Shown in pieces: positions 47,893-60,268 of a DNA stretch of 64,000 nt. How positions within the stretch are numbered: the first letter of the stretch is position 1; every line of letters starts with the position of its first letter. The notes under the pieces are model-generated. The model did not search any database. It saw only the letters and a list, made by a program, of their open reading frames with translations, and was not told where the DNA came from. Both the position numbers and the translations under genes were made by a program. The stretch lies in contig NC_091873.1 in NCBI RefSeq assembly GCF_019399895.1, positions 7,119,501 through 7,183,500 of the forward strand, in the 5' to 3' direction. This stretch comes from Cardiocondyla obscurior (lineage: Eukaryota; Arthropoda; Insecta; Hymenoptera; Formicidae).

Positions 47893-49616
47893 CTATTCTT
47901 GCGTTTGATGTAGTAAATTGAAAACTGAATATGACATCTTGAGCAGCTAGAAAAAAAAATTATCAATGTATTTAAATTATTCGAAATAGTTTTAATATTT
48001 AATAATAGTATTATTGATTAATACTGACGGCTACAAACGATTCGAGATTCATTGAGATTATGTACGCAGCAGTAAACTCGATAGGACTCATCGTGCGTTT
48101 CATCATTAACAAGAGATCCTTTTTGTTGCTATTATTCAGATCTGGCCAGTCTATATTAAAAATGCTATTTATCAATTCAGCACTCTAAAATTGTAATATT
48201 TTTTGTGCAACATTAATGAGAAGTATAATATTTGTAATCGTGTCAGTTATTACGTGTTAGTTAATTAGTTCTCGGCCCCTAAGCTTACTGTTGTCTTGGG
48301 CAATTTTTAAGAGATTAATATATTTATTAAATAAAAATATACCTGCAGCTTGACTTTGTTTCCGAACCAGCAGTAGTTAAAAATTTGCACTAACATTACG
48401 TTAGTGTACATTACCAAGGCGAAAGCGCTCACGAGATCGGTCACCATTGCCAGTCGAAATAAATTCGAGCACACCACTAACATGCTTACGGGAAACTGTG
48501 CAACGATTATCTTTGCAAACAGATCATTTACCGAATACGCGTATCTGCAATAAGTATAAATATTCTACGTAACATGACGTAGACGTTATATGTAGTTAAC
48601 ATTTTATTAATTTAATTACTCTGTTAGAAAAATTAACAGACATTGTTTCTAATCTATAAATCTATATATTGTAGATTAATAAAAGCTTTTTAATTAAAAA
48701 AAAAAAGAAAAAAAAACAACCCAAGCGTAAAAAGAAAAGTTATTTTAAGCACAAAGTCGTGTAAATGGTCTAACTCAAAAATACGGTTGTGATGAGAAAT
48801 GCAGGCGCCTAAAAGATTTTGATCATCCTTGACTTTCGTCAATCGATGTCCCAAGATTTCGAACTGGCAGCATATGTGCTGTAAAAATCCGCAAAGTAAA
48901 CTCTCGGAGGACACATTTACTATAGCAGAGTCGTACATGGCTATTAACTGATGAGTGTACACAAAAAAATATACAGTGGGAGATGAGTAGTCGAACGGTA
49001 TCCATGCTTTAAACGTTAAATTTCTTTCTTTGAGATCCGAGGAGATAGACATCAATATCATCGCTACGACTGCTATCATAACGACAATTAAATATCTCCG
49101 CGTATTTCTTCTACATAAAATAATAATTTTATTAGATTAATTTTTCTATCGATGCCTAACATAAAGCTAAATAAATATTCAAAGAAGCAAGCCAAAGTAT
49201 TTATAAAATTTATATTCGAGTAAATCGGTTAATTCTTTTTAAGCTCATTGTCATACTTACTTTATAAAATACTCAAATTTCTCCTGAATCTCTATTTCGA
49301 TCGCGTCACATGGTGCGAAAGGTTTTTCCGTAAGCATGTTTATTAGATCCAAAAAATCCTTACGGTAGATCCATATGTAAACCTGTTTGTAACCCGCTAC
49401 TAATATCGTTAACATCATGTATAACGTGTCGGTAAATTCGTCGGAGTTGTCGACATTTATTATTATATTTATAAATTGAGAAATCACACATATATACGCT
49501 GTCGAAATCAGATACGCCGCGAAAGTCTTGTAAAATATATGTTTGAACATCGACGTCCACGTAAGTGGCTGCCAGAATCCAGCGACCGAACAGACCGTCA
49601 ATGTATATTTTAGCAT
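47893..49616 (-). CDS. Odorant receptor OR-4 (complete, about 367 aa)
   Basis: Exons: 49616-49261, 49110-48775, 48544-48343, 48184-48029, 47946-47893. Almost the same protein as OR-3 in exons 1 and 2 (MLKYTLTVCSVAGFWQP; DYSSPTVYFFVYTHQL), with more differences in exon 3. The last exon is LLKMSYSVFNLL. One difference in exon 2 is LLGACISHH where the family usually has LRDC. All introns are short and consensus. Predicted Orco-dependent odorant receptor. OR-3 and OR-4 are the most recent visible duplicate pair along with OR-6/OR-7. Confidence 0.94.
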
Positions 49617-50580
49617 GCTTCAAGCCTTTTTCAATGCTAATTAAACGCAATTTGCTATTAACATTACAATATTCATATAAGGCACTTGCACGAAATTTTT
49701 TTTTTATTAACTCGCACCGTTTCTGTCTGCTTCTGTACCGTCCATCACGTTATCGGGTCAAATGTAAACTGCTCGCGTCATTTTTAGTTATACTACTTGA
49801 TTAAATTTTTATTTCGTCGGCTCCTCAAGCAATAATGAACAAGAATCTATTGTTACTTCTCGATAATTTTCCAACTGTGATATTTTTTACTCGCTGCATA
49901 ACTACCCACGTCTCTGTTATTATTTTAATAAGCGAAAACGTTCTTGAGAAATAATACTTTCACGAACTTAACGTAAAAGATTGCTTCGAGATGTATTTTT
50001 TATTATAAAATTATATCATGTGTCGTTTTGTGAATATTTCTGTGAAAGCGACGGCATAGAAGAGACACATAAACGTAAAATAAATTCTTCAGACAGTCTT
50101 TAGTGGGACATTATTTTTTCTCTTTATTTCCATAATTATTTTTCTCTCAGTACGGTCCAATTACAATATATATTATTAAATATTTTTACTGCCTGTTCAG
50201 GAAGAGAGGATCTTGGTTGTCGTTTAAGTGAATTATTAGCTATAATTTAAAGCAATGAAACTTTAATGTTGATAGAGTCAACGCACTCGCGATCAGTCGA
50301 TAGTATCACGTTTTTTTCACATAACGCTGTCTATTATCTGCCATTATATGTATATCGAGATATTATTAAAGTTATACGTATGCACTTTCTCTAACCAACC
50401 GCTGGTGAAATTATTTCGCACAATAGTAGAAGTTACGCATGCAAGATGTTTTAAATGGAACATGCTCTTAGAAGTAAGCTTAATAAATTTAAATCACGAT
50501 AATGAATTAACGTATGTATTTTTGTCATATATATGTATGTTGTGGCATCGTAAGATATAATAAGAATTTTGATTTATAAA
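49617..50580 (-). promoter_or_regulatory. Upstream region of OR-4, including conserved block 49915-50345
   Basis: Contains the palindrome TTATTATTTTAATAA at 49917-49931 (301 bp upstream of the ATG) followed by CTTGAGAAATAATACTTTCA, and then the same distal blocks found upstream of OR-2 and OR-3 (GATCTTGGTTGTCG, GCAATGAAACTTTAATGTTG). No additional gene supported. Confidence 0.5.
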
Positions 50581-52616
50581 TTATATTTCTTGCTGAGAGC
50601 GCTTCAGTAGATTGTACGCTGAATATGACGCTTTAAGTAACTGTAATAAAAATTTAAATTAAATTCAATGTCACTTAAAATGTTTGTGAAAAATATTAAG
50701 CATAGTTTTATAATGCAACAAGGTTTATAATACTGACGGATACAAATGAATCAAGATTTAATGTGATGATAACGGCACTGTTAAATTCAACGGGTATCAT
50801 CGAGCGCCTCATAATTAATACGAGAATTTTTTTACTCTTATTATCAAGCTTCTGCCACTCCATATTATATATGCTATTCACCACTCCGGTACTCTGCAAG
50901 TAAATTTTTTTGTGAGATATCGCACTAAAAATGTACAACACATAAAGTATGTTGCGCGATATAATGCTTTATTTTCGTCTTTAAATGTAATTATAATTTA
51001 GAAAATTTAAATTTAATTTAAATTTAAATAAAATTAAATAAAATTTTGAAAAACTAATTAATTTATATATCCATATATACAATTATGTATAAATATAAAA
51101 TAATATACGGTTAAATTACTTTTAATTTAAGTTCGTTTCCAAACCAACAATAGAGGAAGATCTGCGACAACATACAAGCTGTGTACATTATCAGTGCGAG
51201 AAAACTTCCATTAATCTTTGTAATAGAAATAGAAGCCAATTTATATAAATTAGCACACACCACCAGCATGCTCACTGCAAACTGCAGGGCGATAATTTTG
51301 GCGAATCTTCGATTCACCATATGCGCGTATCTACGATTTAATAAAATAATTTAGTCTGTTCTCCGTGCGTAGCTTGTAAGATTTACTTGTCGATCTCATT
51401 GGACATCTTCAACGCACACAAAGAAGAGAAGGCACATATAAATGGAATTATTGTAATAAAAAATTTTTAGGCTAGTATAATTAATTTGAGAACTAACTCG
51501 TATATACGGTTGTGGTGACGTATGCAGTCACGGAGACTGTGCCGATCGTGTAAAATTTTAGTCAATCGATATTCCAGGATCTCGAGTTGGCAACAAATCT
51601 CTTGTAAAAGTCCGGCTACCAAGCTGTCGCACGCGACGTTAACAGCCGCGGTAATTGACATACCTATCATTTGGTGAGCGAAAACGAAGTAAAATATAAC
51701 GGATTGCGTGTAGTCGAATGGTATCCATGCTTTGTACGTCAAATGTCCTTTCAAAAAGTCCATAAAGATGGCATTTAAAATTATGAGTATAACTGTTAGT
51801 TGAACAAGACCGTAATACCAGAAGGCGTATTTCCTATAACATATATTTTGATTATAAAAATATTGAAATAATGAGTATGTAAAATTACTATGTTAAAACA
51901 CTTGCTTTTTTTTTCCTAAAAAAAAAAAAAAGCATTTACTTGTCTGTTACTTACATTGCTATATTTTCCTTGAATTATGTTAACTATTTATATATATGTT
52001 GTTTGTGAGATGATTTACAAGCATTGGAGGAATGTAAAATAATTTATTCAGAAAATGATCAAATCGTGCCAAACGCAACATACTATGAGGTGTTAAACTA
52101 AATGAATAAAACATAAAATATAATTACTTTCTAACGTATATCGACACAACGTATTTAATTAGCGCAATAATAAAGCTAAAGTTTTTGGATTATTTGAAAA
52201 TGATTATTAAGTGACGATTGATGCTCGCTTGCGTAATCTCAGAATAATACTTACTTTATCATCTTATTATATTTTCGTCGAATTACTTCTTCGTGCTCTG
52301 CCGACGGTTTGAAAGACTCTTTAGTAAGATAATTTATTATCGTCACAACGTGCTTCTTAGTTATCCACATTGCGATTAATTTATAAGTCCCGCAAAATAC
52401 CGTTAACGTCATATATATATTTTCACTTATTTCAGCGAAGTTATCAATATTAAACGCAATATTCATAATTTGCGATAACGTAAATGTAGTTATTAAACAA
52501 ATTAGAAATATTCTATAACTACTATACAATATATATTTCCGCGGCGAGGTCCATGAAAGCGGTTGCCAGCATCCGCTGATCGTGCAGAGCAAAAGTGTAA
52601 ATTGCAACACGATCAT
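50581..52616 (-). CDS. Odorant receptor OR-5 (complete, about 374 aa)
   Basis: Exons: 52616-52255, 51833-51498, 51330-51120, 50893-50738, 50640-50581. Start MIVLQFTLLLC. It is the most divergent of the array members and has no sister copy here. Exon 3 is 9 nt longer than the 202-nt standard (an insertion around SISITKIN), and the last exon is 60 nt ending LLKRSQQEI. It keeps GCWQPLSWTS, EICCQLEILEYRL, YCWFGNEL and the C-terminal SYSAYNLL. Intron 1 is about 420 bp, longer than in its neighbours. Predicted Orco-dependent odorant receptor; no damage seen. Confidence 0.93.
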
Positions 52617-53668
52617 TTGACCTTTTTTTTTTTTTTTTTTTTTAATTTAATCTCGTCTGCATATAACCTACGTAAGTTATTCATCGTGTTAAGGTAGAAT
52701 AAAACTTTTATGACAGTACATATATTATATAATACACATAAAAAAATAATAATCTCTCATACTTACGAAGTACGCGATTAATCCTCGCGGTAAATTTTTT
52801 TTCGGAATCACATTAAAGCGTCTCCTACGAATATTACGTAAAGTAATTATGTAACTAAATCACGTATTTGCCCGTTAAATCACGAAGCAAATTTTACGAG
52901 AGGACGAGATGTTACCCAGAAAAGTCTATAGTCTCGCGATACTACTTTCTGACAGTGGTATCTCTTCGCTAGGGACCCTTTTTCCTATCTCTATTTTATC
53001 GTAACTACTATTATCGTAATAGTGATGTTGCGACGGCGCGGAATATTATTTTTATGAGCTGACGTATAGATGAGCTGCAATTTTTGTCACGCGATGGGGT
53101 AGAGAACATTTCCACAAGATAAAAAGGCGGGGTGTGTGTACTTTCGAAAGTTTATCAATATGGGACCATAGGTCTCTAAGTTACTCTTATAAAGTATTCA
53201 CGCGCGTTACTTATTCTAATATTAATAAATAACGCTTTTTTTTTATTGCTATCGCTCGACAACGTTGGACATGTCGTCGCGTATTGCGTTGTACACGCCA
53301 ACTTGTATTGTATTTTCAATTGTTGGTGGAATATGTATAAATATCGGGGGGAGGGGGAGGAGGAAGGAAATTATAAAAATCTAATCGTGACTTAACTTCA
53401 ACGATAATGTCTATTTTTGTGTATTATTACATGTCGATAATTAATATACTTGAGTAACTATGAGGAGAAAAAAAAAATGCTGCGCAATACTGAATTCATT
53501 AGCAACTTTAACTATATGGCAATGTTAATTTGGAATGTATACATATACTATAAAATAATAGAGCTACAGTTAATTTTGTAAAAAATCTTTTCTTTTTTTT
53601 TTTTTATAAAAATTGCACAGAGGGTTTTTCATTATAAATACAATTATTAATCTTGGATTATATTAACG
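52617..53668 (-). promoter_or_regulatory. Upstream region of OR-5
   Basis: Contains a perfect palindrome ACTATTA-TCG-TAATAGT at 53007-53023, 391 bp upstream of the OR-5 ATG, and GGAATATTATTTTTATGAG shortly after, matching the motif pair of the other genes. The rest is AT-rich, with a G-rich run near 53346. Longer blocks of the OR-2/3/4 type are not evident. Confidence 0.45.
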
Positions 53669-55659
53669 TTATTGTGAGTGTATTAATACATTGAAAAGGG
53701 AGTATGACGTTTTAAGTACCTAGAAAAATTATAAAATTTATTGAATACGCGTTATTTATCTGTAAAAAAAAATATAATTTCTTGCACACACCGTTACGAA
53801 AGAATCTAGATTCGCTGGCATAATATCTCCACTCGTAAATTCGATTGGAATTGTAGCACGATGCATGATCATTAAGAGACCTTTCTTTATGTTGTTACTG
53901 AAAATCGGCCATTCCAAATTGTAAATGCTGTCTGATAATTGAAGACTCTGTAAAATTGTAATCAAGAGTCACATATTTTATACTTTATTTCACATCATAA
54001 GTAACGCGCACCAATTTTGGAACACTTTAATTTCTTTCGTGTTATCTTTTATATTATTAAGAAATTTTTTAACGACGACGATTTACTGTAAAAAGCTTTA
54101 TTTAAAAGACACAACAATTAAAAAAAAAAATTGTTCCGAAATAGGTGCCTTTACTTTAATAAGTGTAAAAATATCGATTGAGTTTATTAGAATTACTTTT
54201 AACTTCACTTCATTGCCGAACCAGCAGTAATAAAAAATCGGAGCCAGAGTGCAAGCCACTGCCATAACATTTTGTACGTAGGAAATGCTATCGGATGATT
54301 TTAAAGCCATATTAACTAAATTAAAACACATTATCACCGTAATCATTGCAAATTCACTGGGAACTATTTTGGCAAAGTTATCGTTCAACATATACGCATA
54401 TCTAAAATTACAAATAATAGTTTCGATGTGTCTATCAATTTTTTTTGAAGTCCTTGTATTTAATCAATTACAATTTTATCTTTGTTTCTTTTTAAAAATT
54501 TTAAACAATACTTGTTTAAAGTAGAAACTTTTTTTTTGAGCATTATTCTTAGTTATAATTAAAGATTCTAAATTACAGCGACAAAAAAAAAATAATTTTA
54601 ATAACATTAATTAAAAAAAAAAATTTTTTGAAAATGCAATTGTAAGTCAAAGTCATTAATTTCAGAAACAGAAAATACTTACTCAAATATACGTATATGA
54701 TGACGTACGCAATCGCGTAGATTTCCTCGGTGATTCGCGATGTTCGATAAACGATATTCTAGAATTTCAATTTGACAACAAATGTGCAACAATAATCCGC
54801 AAATTAAATTGTCACACGTGGGATGGACAAGACCGATACATATCAGGGTCAATAATTGATGAACGTACGCAAGATAAAATAATGCCGATATTGAACGATC
54901 AAAGGGTAACCATGCTTTATGCAATAAATCACCATTTTTTAAGTCCGTGAATATTGATAGTACAATCATGTAAAAAGCAGTTATAAAAACGAGAATTAAA
55001 AAACCTAACGTGTTGTTCCTAAAATTAATATAATATTTAAATAAAATTTTAATATGACAAAAATAAAAGGTATCTTTAAAATTTTATAACAATTAAAGAT
55101 TTATTTCTTCTTTAGCATTTTGTAAAATAAGAAATTTTAAATTAACATTTTTTTCCCGGCGTATAAATAATTTTTTAATAACATTAATATTTATTAAGTA
55201 ACTACAAAGTAACGTTAGCAGAAAAACATTTAAGTTAACGAAAGTAACTTACGTTATTCTCTTGTCAAACTTTTCTCGAATCATGATTTCACTCAGATCC
55301 ATCGGCCGAAATGGTTCCTGAACTAGGTTATCGATTAATAATATAATATTACCGTGATTTATTCGTAGAATAATTGCCTTGTAACACGCCAAAAGCGAAA
55401 TGACGGTATTGAACAAAGCGTCGCCAGATGCGTCAATATCATCGGCGTTTAATATCATCTCCATTATTTGAGTCATTGCGAATGTATATAAAATTAGAAT
55501 TATCGACGACGAGTAAATATTATACATGTATCTAAGCAGCGAGGTCCACGATGGTGGTCGCCAGCATCCTGCGACCGCTAAAACTGTGAGTGTTAGTTTC
55601 ATGACAGGCATTTCGCTTTTCTTCCCCACATCCCTTCTCAAAATCCATTTGCCCAACAT
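53669..55659 (-). CDS. Odorant receptor OR-6 (complete, about 384 aa)
   Basis: Exons: 55659-55253, 55018-54683, 54401-54197, 53947-53792, 53719-53669. It starts MLGKWILRRDVGKK, a basic N-terminal extension shared only with OR-7. Core motifs: GCWRPPSWTS, HICCQIEILEYRL, YYCWFGNEV, KKGLLMIMHRA, NLDSFVT, and C-terminal SYSLFNVL. The exon 4 donor is gtgtgt rather than the usual gtcagt. Exon 3 is 3 nt longer than in OR-1 to OR-4. Predicted Orco-dependent odorant receptor, sister of OR-7; intact. Confidence 0.93.
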
Positions 55660-57064
55660 CAATCACTGTTCCGATCAACGTGTTTACTCATTTACAAGTT
55701 TCAATTATAATTAAGCACTGATAAGAAAGCAATAACTGATAGGTAGACTGAGATTTTCAACATACATATAAGTATAATTAATATTTATAATATTTATAAT
55801 ATAAAAAAAATTAATATTTAACTATTTATCTTTATAATAAATTAATTAATAATTAATTATAATTATTAACGACATATTAATGAGTAAAAAAAATTACGTC
55901 GCGCACTTTACAAAATTATTTTATTATTTCGTGCTAAAACGTATAAGTAACTCTTTTTTCTTTTTTTTATATATACATTTAACTTACGAGAAATTTAATA
56001 AACTGGTAAAAAAGTTTTTCGGCTAAACACTTTCGTATTTGAATTCAGTATTGCCGCACGTTGGGCGAAAAGTCAAGTGACGTTTCAGGAAATAACAAAT
56101 CCATAAGGTGTATAGTCTTTCAATTCGATGGCGATATTTCAACTCAACTTCCCCCTTCGTATGAAACCTACATTATTACCGTAATAACAGACTTGCAATA
56201 TTGTTCCTCTTGCGAAATAATACATTGAGAAGTGACATTCTTTCACGAAATAATACTTTTATTGCAAACTTGTATAATATATTGCCATTTTTACGGAGAC
56301 AATCGCGAAGCACATATGCAATCAAATGCAGAGAGAAATAAATTCTTAACGTCGTCATCAATAGAGCAACAGCCGCGGGTTATTTCCGAGATACTTGATA
56401 CAGCTTTTTTTTCCTTTCTTGCTGCTCATGTAATATGAAATACTTTATTTATCACGATCGATCGACGTTGCTATATTGTTTTATAATACAATGGAAAAGT
56501 ACAAAAAAAAAAATAAATTTCTCGAATTCTAGTTAACCAGCGACTTTAACCCGTTGTATAAAATAATCTATAGAGTCGGTTTAATTAAAAGTGATACTGT
56601 CACATTTTTATTGTAATATCTACGATATATTATTATATATTTACAATGTTGTGATACCGTGTACTTTTAAGGATACAATTTTATTTTACTTTATTTTATT
56701 TTTTTAAATTAAATTATGTGGAAAGTATGAAAAGTTACATTAATTATTTTTATATTACTAAATCATGCAGATTTAATCTAATTATTGTAAGAAACGCCAC
56801 AATGTTTCACGTTAAAAATAATTAAACATTTATTCCATACAAATAATTTATATACATATGTATAATAGTTTAATGACTACATTTTATTTCCATACTTCTT
56901 ACATTTTACTTTGTAATAAAAGTCTATAAATAGTTCTATTATTAGTAGACGTTATAAGAACATATTTGCAAAAGTATTAAAGTCAAGTCTGTTAAGACAT
57001 ATTTTTGACGAACATTAAACGGAGAATTCTTTGTTATAAAAACATTTATTACTCTTGTGCTTCA
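55660..57064 (-). promoter_or_regulatory. Upstream region of OR-6
   Basis: Holds the palindrome TTATTACCGTAATAA at 56173-56187, 514 bp upstream of the ATG, followed by two GCGAAATAATAC / ACGAAATAATAC copies within 70 bp. The corresponding DNA upstream of OR-7 (59.4-59.9 kb) is clearly similar over several hundred bases. No other gene seen; the open frame at 56176-56361 is chance. Confidence 0.5.
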
Positions 57065-58978
57065 TTAATGGTTTTGCGAATGTATTAATACATTAAAAAT
57101 CGAATATGATGTCTTAAGCACCTAATTATAAAGTTAACAAAATTTATAAATTAAAACGTATGTTAATTATCTGAAAAAAAATTAAATTATTCAAGTATAA
57201 TATACAAACCATTACAAAAGAGTCCAGATTCACCGGTATAATATCTGCACTGGTAAATTCAATTGGAATTGTAGTACGATTCATCATCATTAACAGACCT
57301 TTTTTTACATTGCTGCTCAAACTTGTCCACTCCAAATTATAAATACTGTCCGATAATTGAATGCTCTAGAAAATTATATATAATATTATCAAATTAAATG
57401 TACAAATAATTATTCTACGTTTCCTTCGTTTTGTAGTGCAATGACGATATTGTAGCATAGTAGACAAAATAATCGATTTTTTAAATACCTTTATTTCGAA
57501 CGAGCGAATTAAATAAAATAATCTTAAAATTGAATTTAATTTATTAGAATTACTTTTAATTTAATTTCGTTGCCGAACCAGCAGTAATAAAAAATAGGAG
57601 CCAGGGTACTAGCCACTATCATAATATCTTGTATATAAGAAACTGCGTCGGACGACTTAAAAGCCATGTTGACTAAATTATAGCACATTACCACCGTGAT
57701 CATTGCGAACTCACCGGGAACTATTTTCGAAAATTTATCATTCAGCATAAATGCGTATCTAAAAATCCAGAGAACATTTTCTATACATATATTTACTAAT
57801 TTTGTCGCACATAATATATACGTACAAAAATGCGTTACAGTTTGATAAATATCTTTGTGTTCTATAATTTTTTTTTATTGCAAATTCTGCATTAAAAAAA
57901 AAAAAGTTTATTTAAAGTGGCGGCTTTATTCCTCACTATTTTTTTTTATTATAATCGAAGAATTTTAATTGTAGAAAATAGATAGGAATAAAACATTTCG
58001 CGATTAGAAAGAACTTACTTAAATATATGTAAGTGATGGCATACGCAGTCTCGTAGATTTTGTCGGCCAGTCGCGATGTTCGATAAGCGATACTCTAGAA
58101 TTTCAATCTGGCAAGAAATGTACAGCAATAATCCGCAAATTAAGTTGTCGCACGTGGGATGAACAAGACCGATACAGATCAGAGTTAATACCTGATGAGC
58201 GTACGCGAGATAAAATAACGATGATGTCGAGTAATCAAATGGAACCCATGCTTTATACATTAAAGATCCATTCTTGAAATTCGTGAACAGTGATAGCGAA
58301 ATCATGTAGAAAACAGTTATTAAAATGAGGATTAGGTAATCTAAAGTATTATTCCTATAAAATTAATAATATTTTCAAAATGTGTAATATAATTTACGTA
58401 GTACATTTCACTTATTTATTACGACAATAATAAAATTTATTAAGCAATTGTTAATATTTTATAAAAAATAATTCAAGTGCGTTTTAAATAATTAAAATAC
58501 TACGGTATCTATTTTTAATATCCGGCTTGAATATTAATAATAATATGACGTGACCTGACTTCACTTACGTTATTCTCTTGTCGAATTTTTCTCGAATTAT
58601 GATCTCATTTAGATTCGTCGGCTTGAATGGTTCTTTGACTAGATCGTTAGTCAACATCGTTATACCGTCATGATTTATTCGTATAACGATTGCCTTGTAG
58701 CATGCCAGAAGTGAAGTCACAGCATTGAACAATAGGTCGCTAACCGCGTCAGTATTGGCAGCATTCAATACGAGTTCCATTATTTGGCTCGTTGCGAATG
58801 TGAATAAAATTAGAATGATCGCCGCCGAATAAGCGTTATATATCGCGTGTTTAAACGGCGACGTCCACGATGATGGTCGCCAACATCCCGCGACCGCTAA
58901 AACCGCGAGTGTTAATTTCAAGACAGGCTTTTCGCTTCTCTTTCCAACATCACTTCTCAACATCCACTTGTCCAACAT
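57065..58978 (-). CDS. Odorant receptor OR-7 (complete, about 387 aa)
   Basis: Exons: 58978-58569, 58354-58019, 57758-57554, 57365-57210, 57121-57065. Start MLDKWMLRSDVGKR. Exon by exon it mirrors OR-6 (GCWRPSSWTS, CQIEILEYRL, YYCWFGNEI, KKGLLMMMNR). Exon 2 has YISCQIE where the others have HICCQIE, a lost Cys of the CC pair. The exon 4 donor is the weak gtttgt. The last exon (57 nt) ends FNVLIHSQNH. Predicted Orco-dependent odorant receptor; no frame damage. Confidence 0.93.
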
Positions 58979-60268
58979 CAATCACTGTTTCGATTAACGC
59001 ACTTACATTTATTTTTATAAGTTCTAATTGTAATAATATTTTAATAAGGAAAAAAAAATCGATAGATTGATTTTTTTAACATGCATATCGCATTTGCACG
59101 TATAATATTTTACTTTACTGCGTTACAATTAAAGAAAAAAAAAATTGCTTAATTGTTTATCATTAGGAATAATTGCTAATTAATTGCTCTTCAGATAAAT
59201 AATTGTGCAAAATTAAATTTAATAATAATAACAAGAATAACGAGTGAAAAAAGCACGTTACATATTATACGATAATATTGTTGCATTTAATTAAATTAAT
59301 ATTTCTTTTCAAACATTAAACTTACAAGAATTTTATTTGGCCGGGATAATTCTTAATTGACACTCGCGAAGTTTTAATCGAGGGTTTGTGCACGTTGTGT
59401 GACACGTCAAATAATGTTTTAAGAGAACAGCAATCTTGTAATATATCTAGTCCCATAATGTGGTATAGTCTTTTTAATTCGATATAACATTTCACTCAAT
59501 TTCCCTCTTCATATGTATATGTACGTGAACCCTATGTTATTATCATAATAACAGATTTACAACGATCTTTCTCTTGCGAAATAATATATCGCAAAGTTAT
59601 ATCCTTCCGCGAAATGATGCTTTTATTGTAGAATCGTAAGTACGACATGTCGTTATTTTTACGGTGACAGTTGCGAAATAAATAAAAAAAAAAAAAGTCA
59701 GATATACAATCAAATGTATAGAAAAATAAATTCTTGACGTTGTTATCAATAAAGCAGTAGCATTTCCGAGATGCTTCTTGGGGTACGATTTTTCCTTCGC
59801 TGTAGATCTAATATTTTATTTACAACTGTCGGCAGCGTTTGAATATTGCTTCATACATATACAGTGCATTGGGAAATTGCGAGAATTTCATCAAATTCGA
59901 GTTAAGCAACGACTATAAGTCGTTTGAATAAAACATTAATATCATCTATAGAGCCGGTTAAAAGAGTCACTGTCAGATTTTTTATTTTAATGTCCGTAAT
60001 TGTTGAAATATTATTATTAAAAAAAAAAATATTTCTCTTACAAAAAAGCAGTGATATCAAATTATATAAAACGTAAAAATCAAAATTGCTGTTAATAAGG
60101 ATTTGTTAATAAATTCGCGTTCGCATTATTAAGTACAAATTAAAAAAAAAATTTTTAATAAATGCACCGTTGATTTTACTATTGACATAACGATATTTTA
60201 TACATATTTTTATTATATTTTGATTACATATATGCAGTTGCATTGCAAAGCAACATATTACATTTATA
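58979..60268 (-). promoter_or_regulatory. Upstream region of OR-7
   Basis: Contains the perfect-arm palindrome TTATTATCATAATAA at 59537-59551, 559 bp upstream of the ATG, followed by GCGAAATAATATAT and GCGAAATGATGC. Alignable by eye with the region upstream of OR-6. The remainder is AT-rich with no gene. Confidence 0.5.
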
